From positions 1 through 64,000 of the forward strand of contig JBPKMA010000001.1 in assembly GCA_051293835.1 (NCBI GenBank): a stretch of DNA of 64,000 nt, given 5' to 3'. The position numbers and the translations under genes are program-made. Origin of the DNA: DATLZU01 sp051293835. GTDB lineage: Bacteria > Nitrospirota > Nitrospiria > Nitrospirales > Nitrospiraceae. How positions within the stretch are numbered: position 1 is the first letter of the stretch; each line of letters opens with the position of its first letter. This document shows positions 25,636-34,667 of this stretch, in pieces. Below the pieces are notes generated by a model. The model was not told the origin of the DNA. It was given only the letters and a program-made list of their open reading frames with translations, and did no database searches.

Positions 25636-26879
25636 ATGCGCGACTTTGAACTCTATCAAGCGGTGCTGGGCCTGCAGGCCCCGTGACTATGGTCAACGTG
25701 GAGCTGGAGGTACAGGGGGCAGCAGGCAACCGTGACTGTCGAAGCCGGACCGGGGCCTTCTCCGTGTTCTGGATGTCGGGAACCGGTCCCGGGCTATGAT
25801 CGCAAGCGCCGCGGTGGCAGCATGTGGATACCTGCCAGTTCACCACGGGGATCCCGGCGGACCTCCCCCTGCATGAGCTGTCCGATTCATAGAATCAAGC
25901 AGATCGCCGTGCCTTGGGCAGAGCCTGGCCGCCAGTTCACCGCCTGGTTCGAGCGTCTGGCCGTTGACTGGCTGCGGGAGTGTTTGGTGAAGGGGGCTGC
26001 GGGCTGCTGCGCATCACCTAGGATGAGGGCTGGGGTATCAAGGAGCGAGCCGTCGCCCGCGGGCTCAGCCGCCGCACCTGGGACGTCGTCGCGCACCTCG
26101 GTGTGGATGAGAGGGCCATCGCAAAGCGGCATCGGTACCTCACCGTTGTGGCTGATCTTGAGTGCAGGTGGGTGCCCTATCTGGCCGAAGACCGGAAGCA
26201 AGAGAGTTGGGATGGCTTCTTGGGCACGCTGACGCCGAAGCAACGAGGGGGAGTGAGGCCATCGCGATGGATATGGGGGAGCCCTATATCCAGTCGACTT
26301 AGGCCCCTCTCGATCGGGCAGCGGCTAAGATCATCTTCGACAAGTTCCACGTGGCCAAACATCTGCACATGGCCGTGGACCGGGTCCGCCGCACGGAGCA
26401 AGGGGCCGTCAAGCAGACGGGGGATTACCGGCTGACGGGGACCAAGTATCTCTGGCTCATGCGTCCCCAAGGACATGATGGCTGGGCAGCGGGCCACGTT
26501 TCGCACCTTGCAGCGCAGCGATCTCAAGGTGGCAAGGGCCCGGACCCTCAAGGAGCGTTTCCGCCAGTTCTGGGACTATGCCTGCCAGGGGGCCACCCAG
26601 CACTTCTTTGCGCGCTGGTTCTGGCGCACCACGCACAGCGGGCTCCGGCCATGGCCGGGGTCGTCAAGCTGATCCGACGGCATCTCCTAAACGTGTTGAC
26701 GTACCTGACGCCTCGGCTCACGAACGCAGGGCAGGAAGCGGTCAATGCCACGATCCAGTGGGTCAAGAAGACTGCCCGCGGCTTCTGCCACGTCGGAGCA
26801 CTTCAAAACCGCGATTGACTCCCTTGTGGAGGACTGGATCTCTATCCAACCTACACGAAAGCCTGAAGAGCCATTATAA
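25636..26879 (+). pseudogene. decayed ISL3-family transposase
   Basis: Reading across frames recovers most of an ISL3 (IS204/IS1001/IS1165) transposase. It starts MRDFELYQAVLGLQAP, stops at TGA 25684-25686, and continues in other frames: EAGPGPSPCSGCREPVPGYD (zinc-binding N-terminus), IAVPWAEPG, IAKRHRYLTVVADL, LAEDRKQESWDGF, LTGTKYLWLM, QRATFRTLQRSDLKVARA, NVLTYLTPRLTNAG and NATIQWVKKTARGF, ending near 26879. Several frameshifts and at least one early stop make it inactive. The end motif GAAGAGCC at 26866-26872 resembles an ISL3 right end; I found no convincing left inverted repeat. It lies 14 bases before mobA. Confidence 0.85.
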
Positions 26880-26893
26880 AGCGGCATTGGTCT

Positions 26894-27547
26894 ATGAAAC
26901 ATGGTTCGGCTTCTTCAAGTGTGCAGGGCGTATCCGGTATTGTCATAGCCGGAGGCAAAAGCCGGCGCATGGGACGAGACAAGCGATTCCTCGAGGTTAG
27001 CGGGAAAACCCTGCTTGACCATGTCTTGGAGGCCATGGGGGCGCTCTTTGCCGAGGTTATCCTTGTACTTTCTGAGGAAACGCCGGTTTTGAAGCAGTTG
27101 CGTTGGCGCACGGTGACCGACTTGATTCCGCAATGCGGAAGCCTGGGCGGTCTTTACACAGGGCTGTATTATGCGACCTATCCCCGTGTGTTCGCTGCTG
27201 CTTGCGATATGCCGTTTCTTAACGACAAGGTCATTCGTTATATGGCGGCATTGAATGAGGGTGCGGACGTCGTCATGGCTTGCCTGACAACGGGACTTCA
27301 ACCTATGCATGCACTGTACTCGAAGCGCTGTCTTGGTCCGCTTGAGGCAATGGCCCGTGCAGGCAATCTGAAAGTGCAAAGTCTGGTCTCCTTAACAGAG
27401 CTGAAGGTGCGGTTGGTTCAAGAGGACGAACTCATTGGACTCGATCCACACTTGTTGTCGTTTCAGAACGTCAACACTCCAGCCGACCTGGAAGCTGCAA
27501 GAACACTCTTCACGGAACGTCAAGTCAGGCAATCCGGACAAAGCTAA
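26894..27547 (+). CDS. mobA: molybdenum cofactor guanylyltransferase MobA
   Basis: 217 aa. The nucleotidyltransferase signature IAGGKSRRMGRDKRFLEV at about residues 18-35 and the ACDMPFL metal-binding motif near residue 103 identify MobA, which joins GMP to molybdopterin to give the bis-MGD cofactor of DMSO-reductase-family enzymes such as nitrite oxidoreductase. The start is not well defined: no good ribosome site precedes ATG 26894, and GTG 26921 is in frame. The decayed transposase ends just upstream, so the present promoter may be derived from the IS end. Followed by a glycosyltransferase gene after 15 bases. Confidence 0.85.
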   Translation: MKHGSASSSVQGVSGIVIAGGKSRRMGRDKRFLEVSGKTLLDHVLEAMGALFAEVILVLSEETPVLKQLRWRTVTDLIPQCGSLGGLYTGLYYATYPRVFAAACDMPFLNDKVIRYMAALNEGADVVMACLTTGLQPMHALYSKRCLGPLEAMARAGNLKVQSLVSLTELKVRLVQEDELIGLDPHLLSFQNVNTPADLEAARTLFTERQVRQSGQS

Positions 27548-27562
27548 ACGCAAGGTTCGCCC

Positions 27563-28606
27563 ATGCTTCGGACAATTCTTTTGGTGCATCCTGGGGGGCT
27601 CGGAGATGTGATTCTGGCTTTGCCTGCCATTCGCGCCTTGAGGAGGGTTTACCCGGGGCATGCATGCGGACTGCTAACCGGCCGTGAGGTGGGAAATCTG
27701 TACTGTCGGGCTGGCGAGATCGACCGGAGTTTCCCGCTTGAATCGAGTTTCTTGGCACAGCTGTTCGCCGGACCGGAATTCGTTGCTCCGGATTTTCAAG
27801 ACTGGTTGGTCCGATGTGATGAGGCGGTGTGCTGGATGAGCGATACGACCAGCTGTGTCAGATCTACGCTCCAGGCTTTCGGTGTTCGTCGTGTGATCGT
27901 TCAGTCTTCTCGAGTATCCGATCATCCGCCGATGCACCAGAGTGATCGACTGCTCCGCGCCATTTGGCCGGATTTTGTGGAAGGTGTTGCCGGGGAAAGC
28001 AATGACGGGAAATTGAATCTTCCCCATGACGTCATCGAAAGTGCTCGTAAAAGGCTCAAGGAGGCGGGCGTTCGCGACGGTCATCCGGTCGTCGCGGTTC
28101 ACCCGGGGAGTGGCAGCCGACATAAATGTTGCCAGCCGGCCGTACTGGCAAAGATCGTGGATTTATTGGTAGCGGACGCGAAGGTTCCGATCTTGATCCA
28201 GGGACCGGCGGATGAGGAGATGGTCAGGTTAGTGTGCAATCAAGTCTCAAAACCGCCTGAGGTTATCCGGAATCTTGATCTGCTCACGGTTGCCGGAATT
28301 CTTGCACAGGTCGTTCTTTATATCGGTCATGATTCCGGCATCACCCACTTGGCTGCTGCCCTTGGTGCTCCGACCGTTACGCTGTTCGGTCCGACGGACA
28401 GGCAGCGGTGGGCGCCTCGAGGATCCAATGTAAGAGTCATTACCGGCAGTGCCTGTCAGTGTCGAACATGGGAAACCGTTCAACAGTGCACGCGTAAATC
28501 CTGTCTTGAGATTTCGGCGGAGCATGTTATTGCGACGTGCATGGATCTCTTGAGCGGTCTTCCCTCGGCGACTAAGCCTGCGCCGCTGCCTTGTCACGTC
28601 TTGTGA
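27563..28606 (+). CDS. glycosyltransferase family 9 (heptosyltransferase-like)
   Basis: 347 aa. The start ILLVHPGGLGDVILALPAIR and the C-terminal GHDSGITHLAAALGAPTVTLFGPT are the paired motifs of GT9 ADP-heptose:LPS heptosyltransferases. VHPGSGSRHKCC near residue 180 is the family's nucleotide-sugar-binding strand. A cysteine group near the end (CQCRTWETVQQCTRKSC) is common in this family. Acts on the cytoplasmic face of the inner membrane in lipopolysaccharide core assembly; the exact acceptor is unknown. Confidence 0.8.
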   Translation: MLRTILLVHPGGLGDVILALPAIRALRRVYPGHACGLLTGREVGNLYCRAGEIDRSFPLESSFLAQLFAGPEFVAPDFQDWLVRCDEAVCWMSDTTSCVRSTLQAFGVRRVIVQSSRVSDHPPMHQSDRLLRAIWPDFVEGVAGESNDGKLNLPHDVIESARKRLKEAGVRDGHPVVAVHPGSGSRHKCCQPAVLAKIVDLLVADAKVPILIQGPADEEMVRLVCNQVSKPPEVIRNLDLLTVAGILAQVVLYIGHDSGITHLAAALGAPTVTLFGPTDRQRWAPRGSNVRVITGSACQCRTWETVQQCTRKSCLEISAEHVIATCMDLLSGLPSATKPAPLPCHVL

Positions 28607-28666
28607 GGTGTGCTAGATTGCCAGTTTGGTTTTTCCTTGGTTCTCGCCGGGTTAGAGGATTCCGAC

Positions 28667-30421
28667 GTGCCTCTTGATATTGTCAGGCAGAAGGTACAGA
28701 GGGCGCTTGGCGATGCGCTCTTTGCAGCGAAACGCAAAGGACTGCTGAAAGGCGACTCTTTCCCAGCCATTACGCTTGAGGCGCCAAAGCGACTCGAGTG
28801 GGGGGATTTGGCATCGACCGTCGCCATGACGCTCGCCGCATCCGAGCGGCGCTCACCACAAGATATCGCCCAAATTATCGTCGACAATATCCCGCAACGT
28901 GAAGCTCTCTTTGAACGGATTGACATTGTCCGTCCTGGGTTTCTCAATCTCACCGTCAAGCGGGATGTGTGGCTTCAAGTGCTGACGGAGATCGAAGAAC
29001 AAGGAGAGGCCTATGGTTCCACCGACCTGGGTCAAGGACGCCGGGTGCTTGTCGAGTATGTCAGTGCCAATCCAACAGGACCGCTGCATGTCGGTCATGG
29101 TCGAGGAGCGGCAATCGGACAGGCAATTGTAAATCTTTTGCGGGCGACAGGTCATCGCGTCGTGAGCGAATACTACATCAATGACGCAGGACGGCAGATG
29201 AAACTGCTGGGAGCCTCGGTTTATGCCCGCTATGGCGAACTGTGCGGCCGAATCATGAGATTTCCCGAGGACGGTTACCAAGGAGCCTACATCCAAACGG
29301 TTGCAGCCCAGGTGAAGGAACAAGTTGGAACGACCTTGCTCGATCTGCCGGCTGACCTCGCCGAACAGCGAATCAAGGACTTGGCCTATCGTGAACTCTT
29401 AGGCTGGATTCGAAAAGATCTTGAGGCGTTCGGAATCGCCTTTGAGTCGTGGTTTAGCGAAGCCGCGTTGTTGTCGGCCGGCGCAGTGGAAAAAGTCCTG
29501 CAAGAACTGCGAGAGAGCGGTCTGCTCTTCGAGAAGGACGGGGCGTGGTGGTTCCGTTCATCCAAATTTGGCGACGAAAAGGACCGGGTGGTCAGAAAAC
29601 AGGACGGAGAATACACGTACCTAGCTGCAGACATGGCGTATCATCGGGACAAGCTCGCTCGCGGATACGATCTGCTGGTCGATGTATGGGGCGCCGATCA
29701 TCACGGCTATATTCCACGTATGCAGGCTGTCATCGAAGCCTTTGGCTACCCGAAGGATCGCCTACGGGTCGTCCTCGTGCAGATGGTGAACCTCCTGAGA
29801 GGCGGGCACAAGGTGGAAATGTCAAAGCGCGCCGGCGAGTTCATTACCCTGCGGGAGGTGATTGACGAGGTTGGGGCGGATGCCGCGAAGTTTTATTTTC
29901 TGATGCGTCGGCCCGACACGCATCTGGATTTCGATCTGGAACTGGCGAAACAGCAAACTGCGGATAATCCCGTGTACTATGTGCAGTACGCCCACGCCAG
30001 GATCGCAAGTCTGTTTCGGGTGGCCACTTCGCGGGGCGTTCCGATACCGCACCCGAGCCGGGCGGAATTGGGGCTCTTACGCGACTCGGACGAATTGAGT
30101 TTGATCCGCAAGCTGTCGGCCTATCCGTCTGTTGTTCAGGGCAGCGCGGTGGCCTTGGAGCCTCATCGTCTCACGTTCTATCTGCAAGAACTGGCCGGTC
30201 TCCTGCACAACTTTTACTCCAAGCACCGTATCCTCGCTTCCTCGGATGAGGGCGAAGTGCAGGATGAGGGAGCGAAATGTGACAGCGATTCAGCGTCGCG
30301 ACAGCGTGAGCGGGTGACGCCGGAACTGATGGCTGCTCGATTAGTGCTTATGCGAGCTGTGCAGCAAGTGTTGCGCAACGGGCTACAGCTTTTGGGCATA
30401 TCGGCGCCGGACCAGATGTGA
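28667..30421 (+). CDS. argS: arginine--tRNA ligase
   Basis: 584 aa from GTG 28667, with AGAGG about eight bases upstream. The open frame goes back to 28610 but that would start only three bases after the preceding stop and lacks a ribosome site. Class I synthetase signatures: HVGH at residues 141-144 (HIGH motif, in SANPTGPLHVGHGRGAAI) and MSKR at 385-388. N-terminal Add-1 domain and C-terminal DALR anticodon-binding domain (YVQYAHARIASLFR onward) are present. A short charged stretch near residues 530-550 (SSDEGEVQDEGAKCDSDSAS) is an insertion. Confidence 0.93.
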   Translation: MPLDIVRQKVQRALGDALFAAKRKGLLKGDSFPAITLEAPKRLEWGDLASTVAMTLAASERRSPQDIAQIIVDNIPQREALFERIDIVRPGFLNLTVKRDVWLQVLTEIEEQGEAYGSTDLGQGRRVLVEYVSANPTGPLHVGHGRGAAIGQAIVNLLRATGHRVVSEYYINDAGRQMKLLGASVYARYGELCGRIMRFPEDGYQGAYIQTVAAQVKEQVGTTLLDLPADLAEQRIKDLAYRELLGWIRKDLEAFGIAFESWFSEAALLSAGAVEKVLQELRESGLLFEKDGAWWFRSSKFGDEKDRVVRKQDGEYTYLAADMAYHRDKLARGYDLLVDVWGADHHGYIPRMQAVIEAFGYPKDRLRVVLVQMVNLLRGGHKVEMSKRAGEFITLREVIDEVGADAAKFYFLMRRPDTHLDFDLELAKQQTADNPVYYVQYAHARIASLFRVATSRGVPIPHPSRAELGLLRDSDELSLIRKLSAYPSVVQGSAVALEPHRLTFYLQELAGLLHNFYSKHRILASSDEGEVQDEGAKCDSDSASRQRERVTPELMAARLVLMRAVQQVLRNGLQLLGISAPDQM

Positions 30422-30448
30422 TCCCCTTATGCCCAAGCACTTGATGGT

Positions 30449-31648
30449 ATGATCGACTTTGCGGTAATCCGCACGGACATGGGTGGCAAGGCCCGACTCG
30501 GTAGGTTGACGACGAGCCGAGGAACGGTGGTGACGCCCGCCTTTATGCCGGTGGGTTCTCTGGGGACTGTCAAAGGGGTGGATCCGGATGACCTGCACCG
30601 TCTGGGTTTCGGGCTCATCCTGAACAACGCATACCACCTTTACCTCCGACCGGGCCACCAGGTTGTCGCGGATATGGGGGGACTGCACACTTTCACCGGA
30701 TGGTCCGGTGCCATACTGACTGACAGCGGCGGGTTCCAAATTTTTAGCCTGGCGAAACTTCGCAAGGTTACCGATGAAGGTGTTACGTTCCGATCGCACA
30801 TTGACGGCTCGTTGCACCATATCACCCCGGAGATGGCAATCGGCATCCAGGAGGCTTTGGGAGCCGACATCATTATGGCGCTCGACGAATGCGTCGGACT
30901 GCCGTCCAGCGTTGAGCTGGTTCGGGAAGCCGTCCGTCGCACCAGCTTGTGGGCCCGTCGCTGCCAAGCGGCTAGACGACGCACCGATCAGGCGCTGTTC
31001 GGAATCATCCAGGGAGGGACAGACTCCGCGCTGCGGGTTCAATCCGCGCGAGATCTTGTAGCTCTAGGGTTCGACGGGTATGCAGTGGGCGGGTTGTCGG
31101 TCGGCGAAGAAAAAGCTGCTATGTACGATGTGCTCACCGTGACGACGTCCGAATTACCTGCCATGAAGCCCCGGTACCTGATGGGAGTCGGCATGCCGGA
31201 AGATTTGGTGGAGGGCGTCGCACGTGGCATCGACCTGTTCGATTGTGTGGTGCCGTCCAGACATGGTCGGACCGGCTGGTTGTTCACATCTTTCGGACGC
31301 GTGGTGATCAAACAGGCGCACTATGCGCGTGATGAGCGACCGATCGATCCAATCTGCCGATGCCCGGTCTGCACCAAGTACTCGCGGGCCTATCTGCATC
31401 ACCTCTTCAATGTCAAAGAGATGCTGGGTGCTCGACTCAACACCATCCATAACTTGTTCTATTTCGCCGAGCTTATGCGCCAGATCCGTCTCGCCATCGA
31501 ACAAGGCCGCTTCGCGGCCTTCCGGACGGAGTTCCTCGCCCGCCACGCCCAGTGGCTGGGCGAGGAACGGGTCGACGAAACGATCGAGGCCCGTGGCGCC
31601 AAGACGGCGTGCTCGGTCCAAGTCCACAAGGAGAACCGCAGCCGATGA
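30449..31648 (+). CDS. tgt: tRNA-guanine (queuine) transglycosylase
   Basis: 399 aa. DSGGFQIFSL near residue 92 holds the general Asp; the nucleophile is Asp265 in FDCVVPSRHGRTG; the zinc site is CRC-PV-C (Cys303, Cys305, Cys308) with a later His. Exchanges guanine 34 for preQ1 in the first step of queuosine formation in tRNA. The C-terminal 25 residues after WLGEERVDET are an extension without known motif. First gene of the tgt-yajC-secD-secF block, with yajC overlapping its stop codon, a widely conserved order. Confidence 0.93.
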   Translation: MIDFAVIRTDMGGKARLGRLTTSRGTVVTPAFMPVGSLGTVKGVDPDDLHRLGFGLILNNAYHLYLRPGHQVVADMGGLHTFTGWSGAILTDSGGFQIFSLAKLRKVTDEGVTFRSHIDGSLHHITPEMAIGIQEALGADIIMALDECVGLPSSVELVREAVRRTSLWARRCQAARRRTDQALFGIIQGGTDSALRVQSARDLVALGFDGYAVGGLSVGEEKAAMYDVLTVTTSELPAMKPRYLMGVGMPEDLVEGVARGIDLFDCVVPSRHGRTGWLFTSFGRVVIKQAHYARDERPIDPICRCPVCTKYSRAYLHHLFNVKEMLGARLNTIHNLFYFAELMRQIRLAIEQGRFAAFRTEFLARHAQWLGEERVDETIEARGAKTACSVQVHKENRSR

Positions 31649-31962
31649 TACCGATGGCATGGGCGCAGGGGACTTCCGCGGGTAATTCTGCCGTGAGCGG
31701 GCTGTTGTCGCTCGTCCCCTTTGTGCTGATCTTCGTGATCTTCTATTTCCTGCTTATCCTTCCGCAACAGCGGAAGCAGAAAAAGCTGAAAGCGATGCTG
31801 GATTCCCTCAAGAAAGGCGACAAGGTCGTCACCGCGTCGGGCATCTGGGGAACGGTGACGAATTTAGGGAAAGACACCGTGACGCTTCAGATTTCCGACA
31901 ATACCAAGATTAAGATTCAGAAGGAATTCATTGCGAGGTTGCGGACCGAAGACGAAGACTGA
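31645..31962 (+). CDS. yajC: preprotein translocase accessory subunit YajC
   Basis: 105 aa from ATG 31645, which overlaps the tgt stop (ATGA) and has AAGGAG at 31628-31633. One N-terminal helix (LVPFVLIFVIFYFLLILPQ) followed by the YajC cytoplasmic domain (KGDKVVTASGIWGTVTNL). An upstream in-frame start at 31552 is rejected. Works with SecD and SecF. Confidence 0.92.
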   Translation: MIPMAWAQGTSAGNSAVSGLLSLVPFVLIFVIFYFLLILPQQRKQKKLKAMLDSLKKGDKVVTASGIWGTVTNLGKDTVTLQISDNTKIKIQKEFIARLRTEDED

Positions 31963-31998
31963 GGAGCGGCCCATGCCACGTGTGAGGTCAGAACAAGG

Positions 31999-33642
31999 AT
32001 GAAAAAAGTCGGCGGACGGTTGGCGTTATTGGCGGTTGTGCTGGTGATGTCGTTTATTTTTTTTCTCCCCTCCTATCAGCCCTTGTACCGGCAATTACCC
32101 GATTGGTTGAAAACCGTGCTTCCGAACAAGGGGATCACGCTAGGGCTCGATCTGCAGGGAGGTATCCACCTCGTGCTCGAGGTCGAGGAAGACCGGGCGG
32201 TGGAGATCGCCGTTGATCGATCGGTCGTGGCTATCCAGGATCTGCTGGTCGAAAAGAAGATTCCGGTGGAGTCGGTCAAGCGGACCGGCTTCGCTCGTCT
32301 CTCGTTTTCGTTCCAGAATACGGAGTTAAAGGAACAGATTCAGAAACTGCTCGACGATTTTCCGGCATTTTATGAAGTGGAAAGCGTAGGCGACGCCCAC
32401 ACGGTGGTCTGGGAGCTGCGCGAGGGAGAAATCAAGCGTATCAAGGATTCCGCCATCAACCAAGCCTTGGAGACGATCCGTAATCGAATCGACCAGTTCG
32501 GTGTGGCGGAGCCGCTGATTCAACGACAAGGCTTGAACCAGATCGTTGTGCAGTTGCCGGGGATTAAGGAGCCGAAGCGAGCGAAAGACTTGATCAAGGA
32601 AACCGCGCTTCTGGAATTCAAACTGCTGGACGAGGACAGCAAATTGGCTCTTGATCTACCGCAGCGCATTCCCAAGGGCAAGGAAGAGGAAGTTTTAAAA
32701 CAGTTCGCGGGCAAGATTCCGGAGGGCGATGAGATTCTGTTCGAGCGCGTTGTGGATAAGGACAGTGGGCGAGAATATCGCATTCCGTACCTGGTGAAGA
32801 AACGGGTGATGCTCGCTGGAGACGTGCTGAGCGACGCGCGAGTCTCGATCGGCCAATTCAACGATCCTTACGTGTCCGTGACCTTCGATGCCAAGGGCGC
32901 CCGAGAATTCGAACGGATCACTGCGGAGAACGTCAAGAAACGCATGGCGATCGTGCTGGATAATACCGTCTATTCTGCTCCCGTTATCCAGGAGCGGATC
33001 AGCGGCGGGCGGGCCCAGATCACGGGGTCGTTCACCATGCAGGAGGCGAACGATCTGGCGATTGTGCTCAGAGCCGGGGCATTGCCCGCGCCGCTAAAGA
33101 TCATTCAGGATCTGACGGTGGGGCCCTCATTGGGACAGGATTCCATCGACAAAGGCATTAAGTCTACGCTGTTGGCCGGCGCGATGGTGGTGCTGTTTAT
33201 GATGGTGTATTACCGGCTTTCGGGCGTCATCGCCGATTTCGCCCTGGCGCTCAATCTCATTTGCTTGATCGGGGCTCTGGCGGCGCTCAATGCGACCTTG
33301 ACCCTGCCGGGCATCGCTGGGATCATCCTGACGATTGGCATGGGCGTTGACTCCAACGTGCTCATTTTTGAGCGTATCCGCGAGGAACTGCGGCAGGGCA
33401 AACCGGTGCGGCTGGCCGTTGACGGCGGATACGACAAGGCGTTGCTGACAATCATCGACTCGCATGTAACCACCTTGATCACCGGGTTTGCGCTCTTTTT
33501 GTTTGGTACCGGACCGATCAAGGGCTTTGCCGTCACGTTGTGTTTGGGCATCGCGATCAATCTGTTCACCGCATTGGTCGGAACTAAAGTGATCTTCGAT
33601 ATCATCAATCAGCGCCGGAAAGTCGAGCACCTCAGCATTTAG
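31999..33642 (+). CDS. secD: protein translocase subunit SecD
   Basis: 547 aa. N-terminal helix, a large periplasmic part (LGLDLQGGIHLVLEVEED near residue 48, then the P1 domain with NRIDQFGVAEPLIQRQG), and a C-terminal group of five helices with GIILTIGMGVDSNVLIFERIREE, the SecD signature. Uses the proton gradient to complete Sec export. Close spacing to yajC and secF indicates one operon. Confidence 0.93.
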   Translation: MKKVGGRLALLAVVLVMSFIFFLPSYQPLYRQLPDWLKTVLPNKGITLGLDLQGGIHLVLEVEEDRAVEIAVDRSVVAIQDLLVEKKIPVESVKRTGFARLSFSFQNTELKEQIQKLLDDFPAFYEVESVGDAHTVVWELREGEIKRIKDSAINQALETIRNRIDQFGVAEPLIQRQGLNQIVVQLPGIKEPKRAKDLIKETALLEFKLLDEDSKLALDLPQRIPKGKEEEVLKQFAGKIPEGDEILFERVVDKDSGREYRIPYLVKKRVMLAGDVLSDARVSIGQFNDPYVSVTFDAKGAREFERITAENVKKRMAIVLDNTVYSAPVIQERISGGRAQITGSFTMQEANDLAIVLRAGALPAPLKIIQDLTVGPSLGQDSIDKGIKSTLLAGAMVVLFMMVYYRLSGVIADFALALNLICLIGALAALNATLTLPGIAGIILTIGMGVDSNVLIFERIREELRQGKPVRLAVDGGYDKALLTIIDSHVTTLITGFALFLFGTGPIKGFAVTLCLGIAINLFTALVGTKVIFDIINQRRKVEHLSI

Positions 33643-33659
33643 TTTGACAAGGAGCCAGC

Positions 33660-34577
33660 ATGTTCGAAATTTTGGGCAAGACGAATATCGACTTCATGGG
33701 CAAGCGACGGATCGCCTTCATGTTTTCCAGTATCATGGTGCTCTTGGGGCTGGTGGCGGTCATCCAGATTGGCCGGGGAACTGCGAATCTGGGGATCGAT
33801 TTCGCCGGCGGAACGGCGGTGCAATTGAAATTCGACCAGCCGATCCGGATCGACCAAGCAAGGAAAGCGCTGGAGGCTCATGGGTTGGGCGACGCCGAGT
33901 TGCAGGAGTTCGTCCAGGAAAACAAGCTGTTGATCCGGGTGAAGACTTCCACGACGATTGAGGAGAAAGTCGCTGAACGGGTTATGACGGTGTTCGGCCA
34001 GGAATTCCCGGCGAACCGCTTTGTTGTGGACTCTAGCACGGAGATCGGGCCAACGGTCGGGAAGAAACTGCAGCAGGATGCGTTGATTGCGATCCTCATC
34101 TCCTTTGCCGGAATCGTCATTTATATCGCGGCACGGTTTGAGTTGCGGTTCGGTGTCGCCGCCGCCTTGGCGACTTTCCACGATGTGCTGGCGGTGTTGG
34201 GCGCATTTTATGTGCTCGACAAAGAAATCACGTTGCTCGTCGTAACGGCATTGCTCACGCTGGCCGGCTATTCGCTTACCGATACCGTCGTCGTGTTTGA
34301 CCGCATCAGGGAAAACCTCCGGTTTCGCCGTCGCGACGACATCGCGACGGTCATCAACAACGGGATCAATCAGGTGTTGAGCCGGACCATCGTGACCAGC
34401 CTGACGGTGGTATTGGTGTTAATTCCTCTGGTTCTGGCGGGCGGTGAGGTGCTTCACGACTTTTCTCTCGCATTATTATGGGGCGTGATCTTTGGGACCT
34501 ACTCGTCAGTGTTTGTGGCTAGCCCGCTGCTCCTGATTTGGCCCGGGGGCCCCGGTCGTCTATTGAAGCGGGCTTGA
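33660..34577 (+). CDS. secF: protein translocase subunit SecF
   Basis: 305 aa. LGIDFAGGTAVQLKF near residue 43 and GYSLTDTVVVFDRIRENLR near residue 202 are SecF signatures; six helices are expected. Starts 18 bases after secD with an AAGGAGCC ribosome site. Completes the SecDF-YajC complex. Confidence 0.93.
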   Translation: MFEILGKTNIDFMGKRRIAFMFSSIMVLLGLVAVIQIGRGTANLGIDFAGGTAVQLKFDQPIRIDQARKALEAHGLGDAELQEFVQENKLLIRVKTSTTIEEKVAERVMTVFGQEFPANRFVVDSSTEIGPTVGKKLQQDALIAILISFAGIVIYIAARFELRFGVAAALATFHDVLAVLGAFYVLDKEITLLVVTALLTLAGYSLTDTVVVFDRIRENLRFRRRDDIATVINNGINQVLSRTIVTSLTVVLVLIPLVLAGGEVLHDFSLALLWGVIFGTYSSVFVASPLLLIWPGGPGRLLKRA

Positions 34578-34667
34578 GCTGTCGCCCACATGGGGGGACT
34601 CGTTTTGCGCGTTTCCGGAATGGTAGATTGACATGCCTCTGTCGCCTGATTAGTCCCCTAGGTTCAT

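Noticed and set aside
34628..34656. TTGACA upstream of the sensor kinase gene as promoter
   Set aside because: The -35 is good but the sequence 17 bases on (TAGTCC) is a poor -10; left out of the features.
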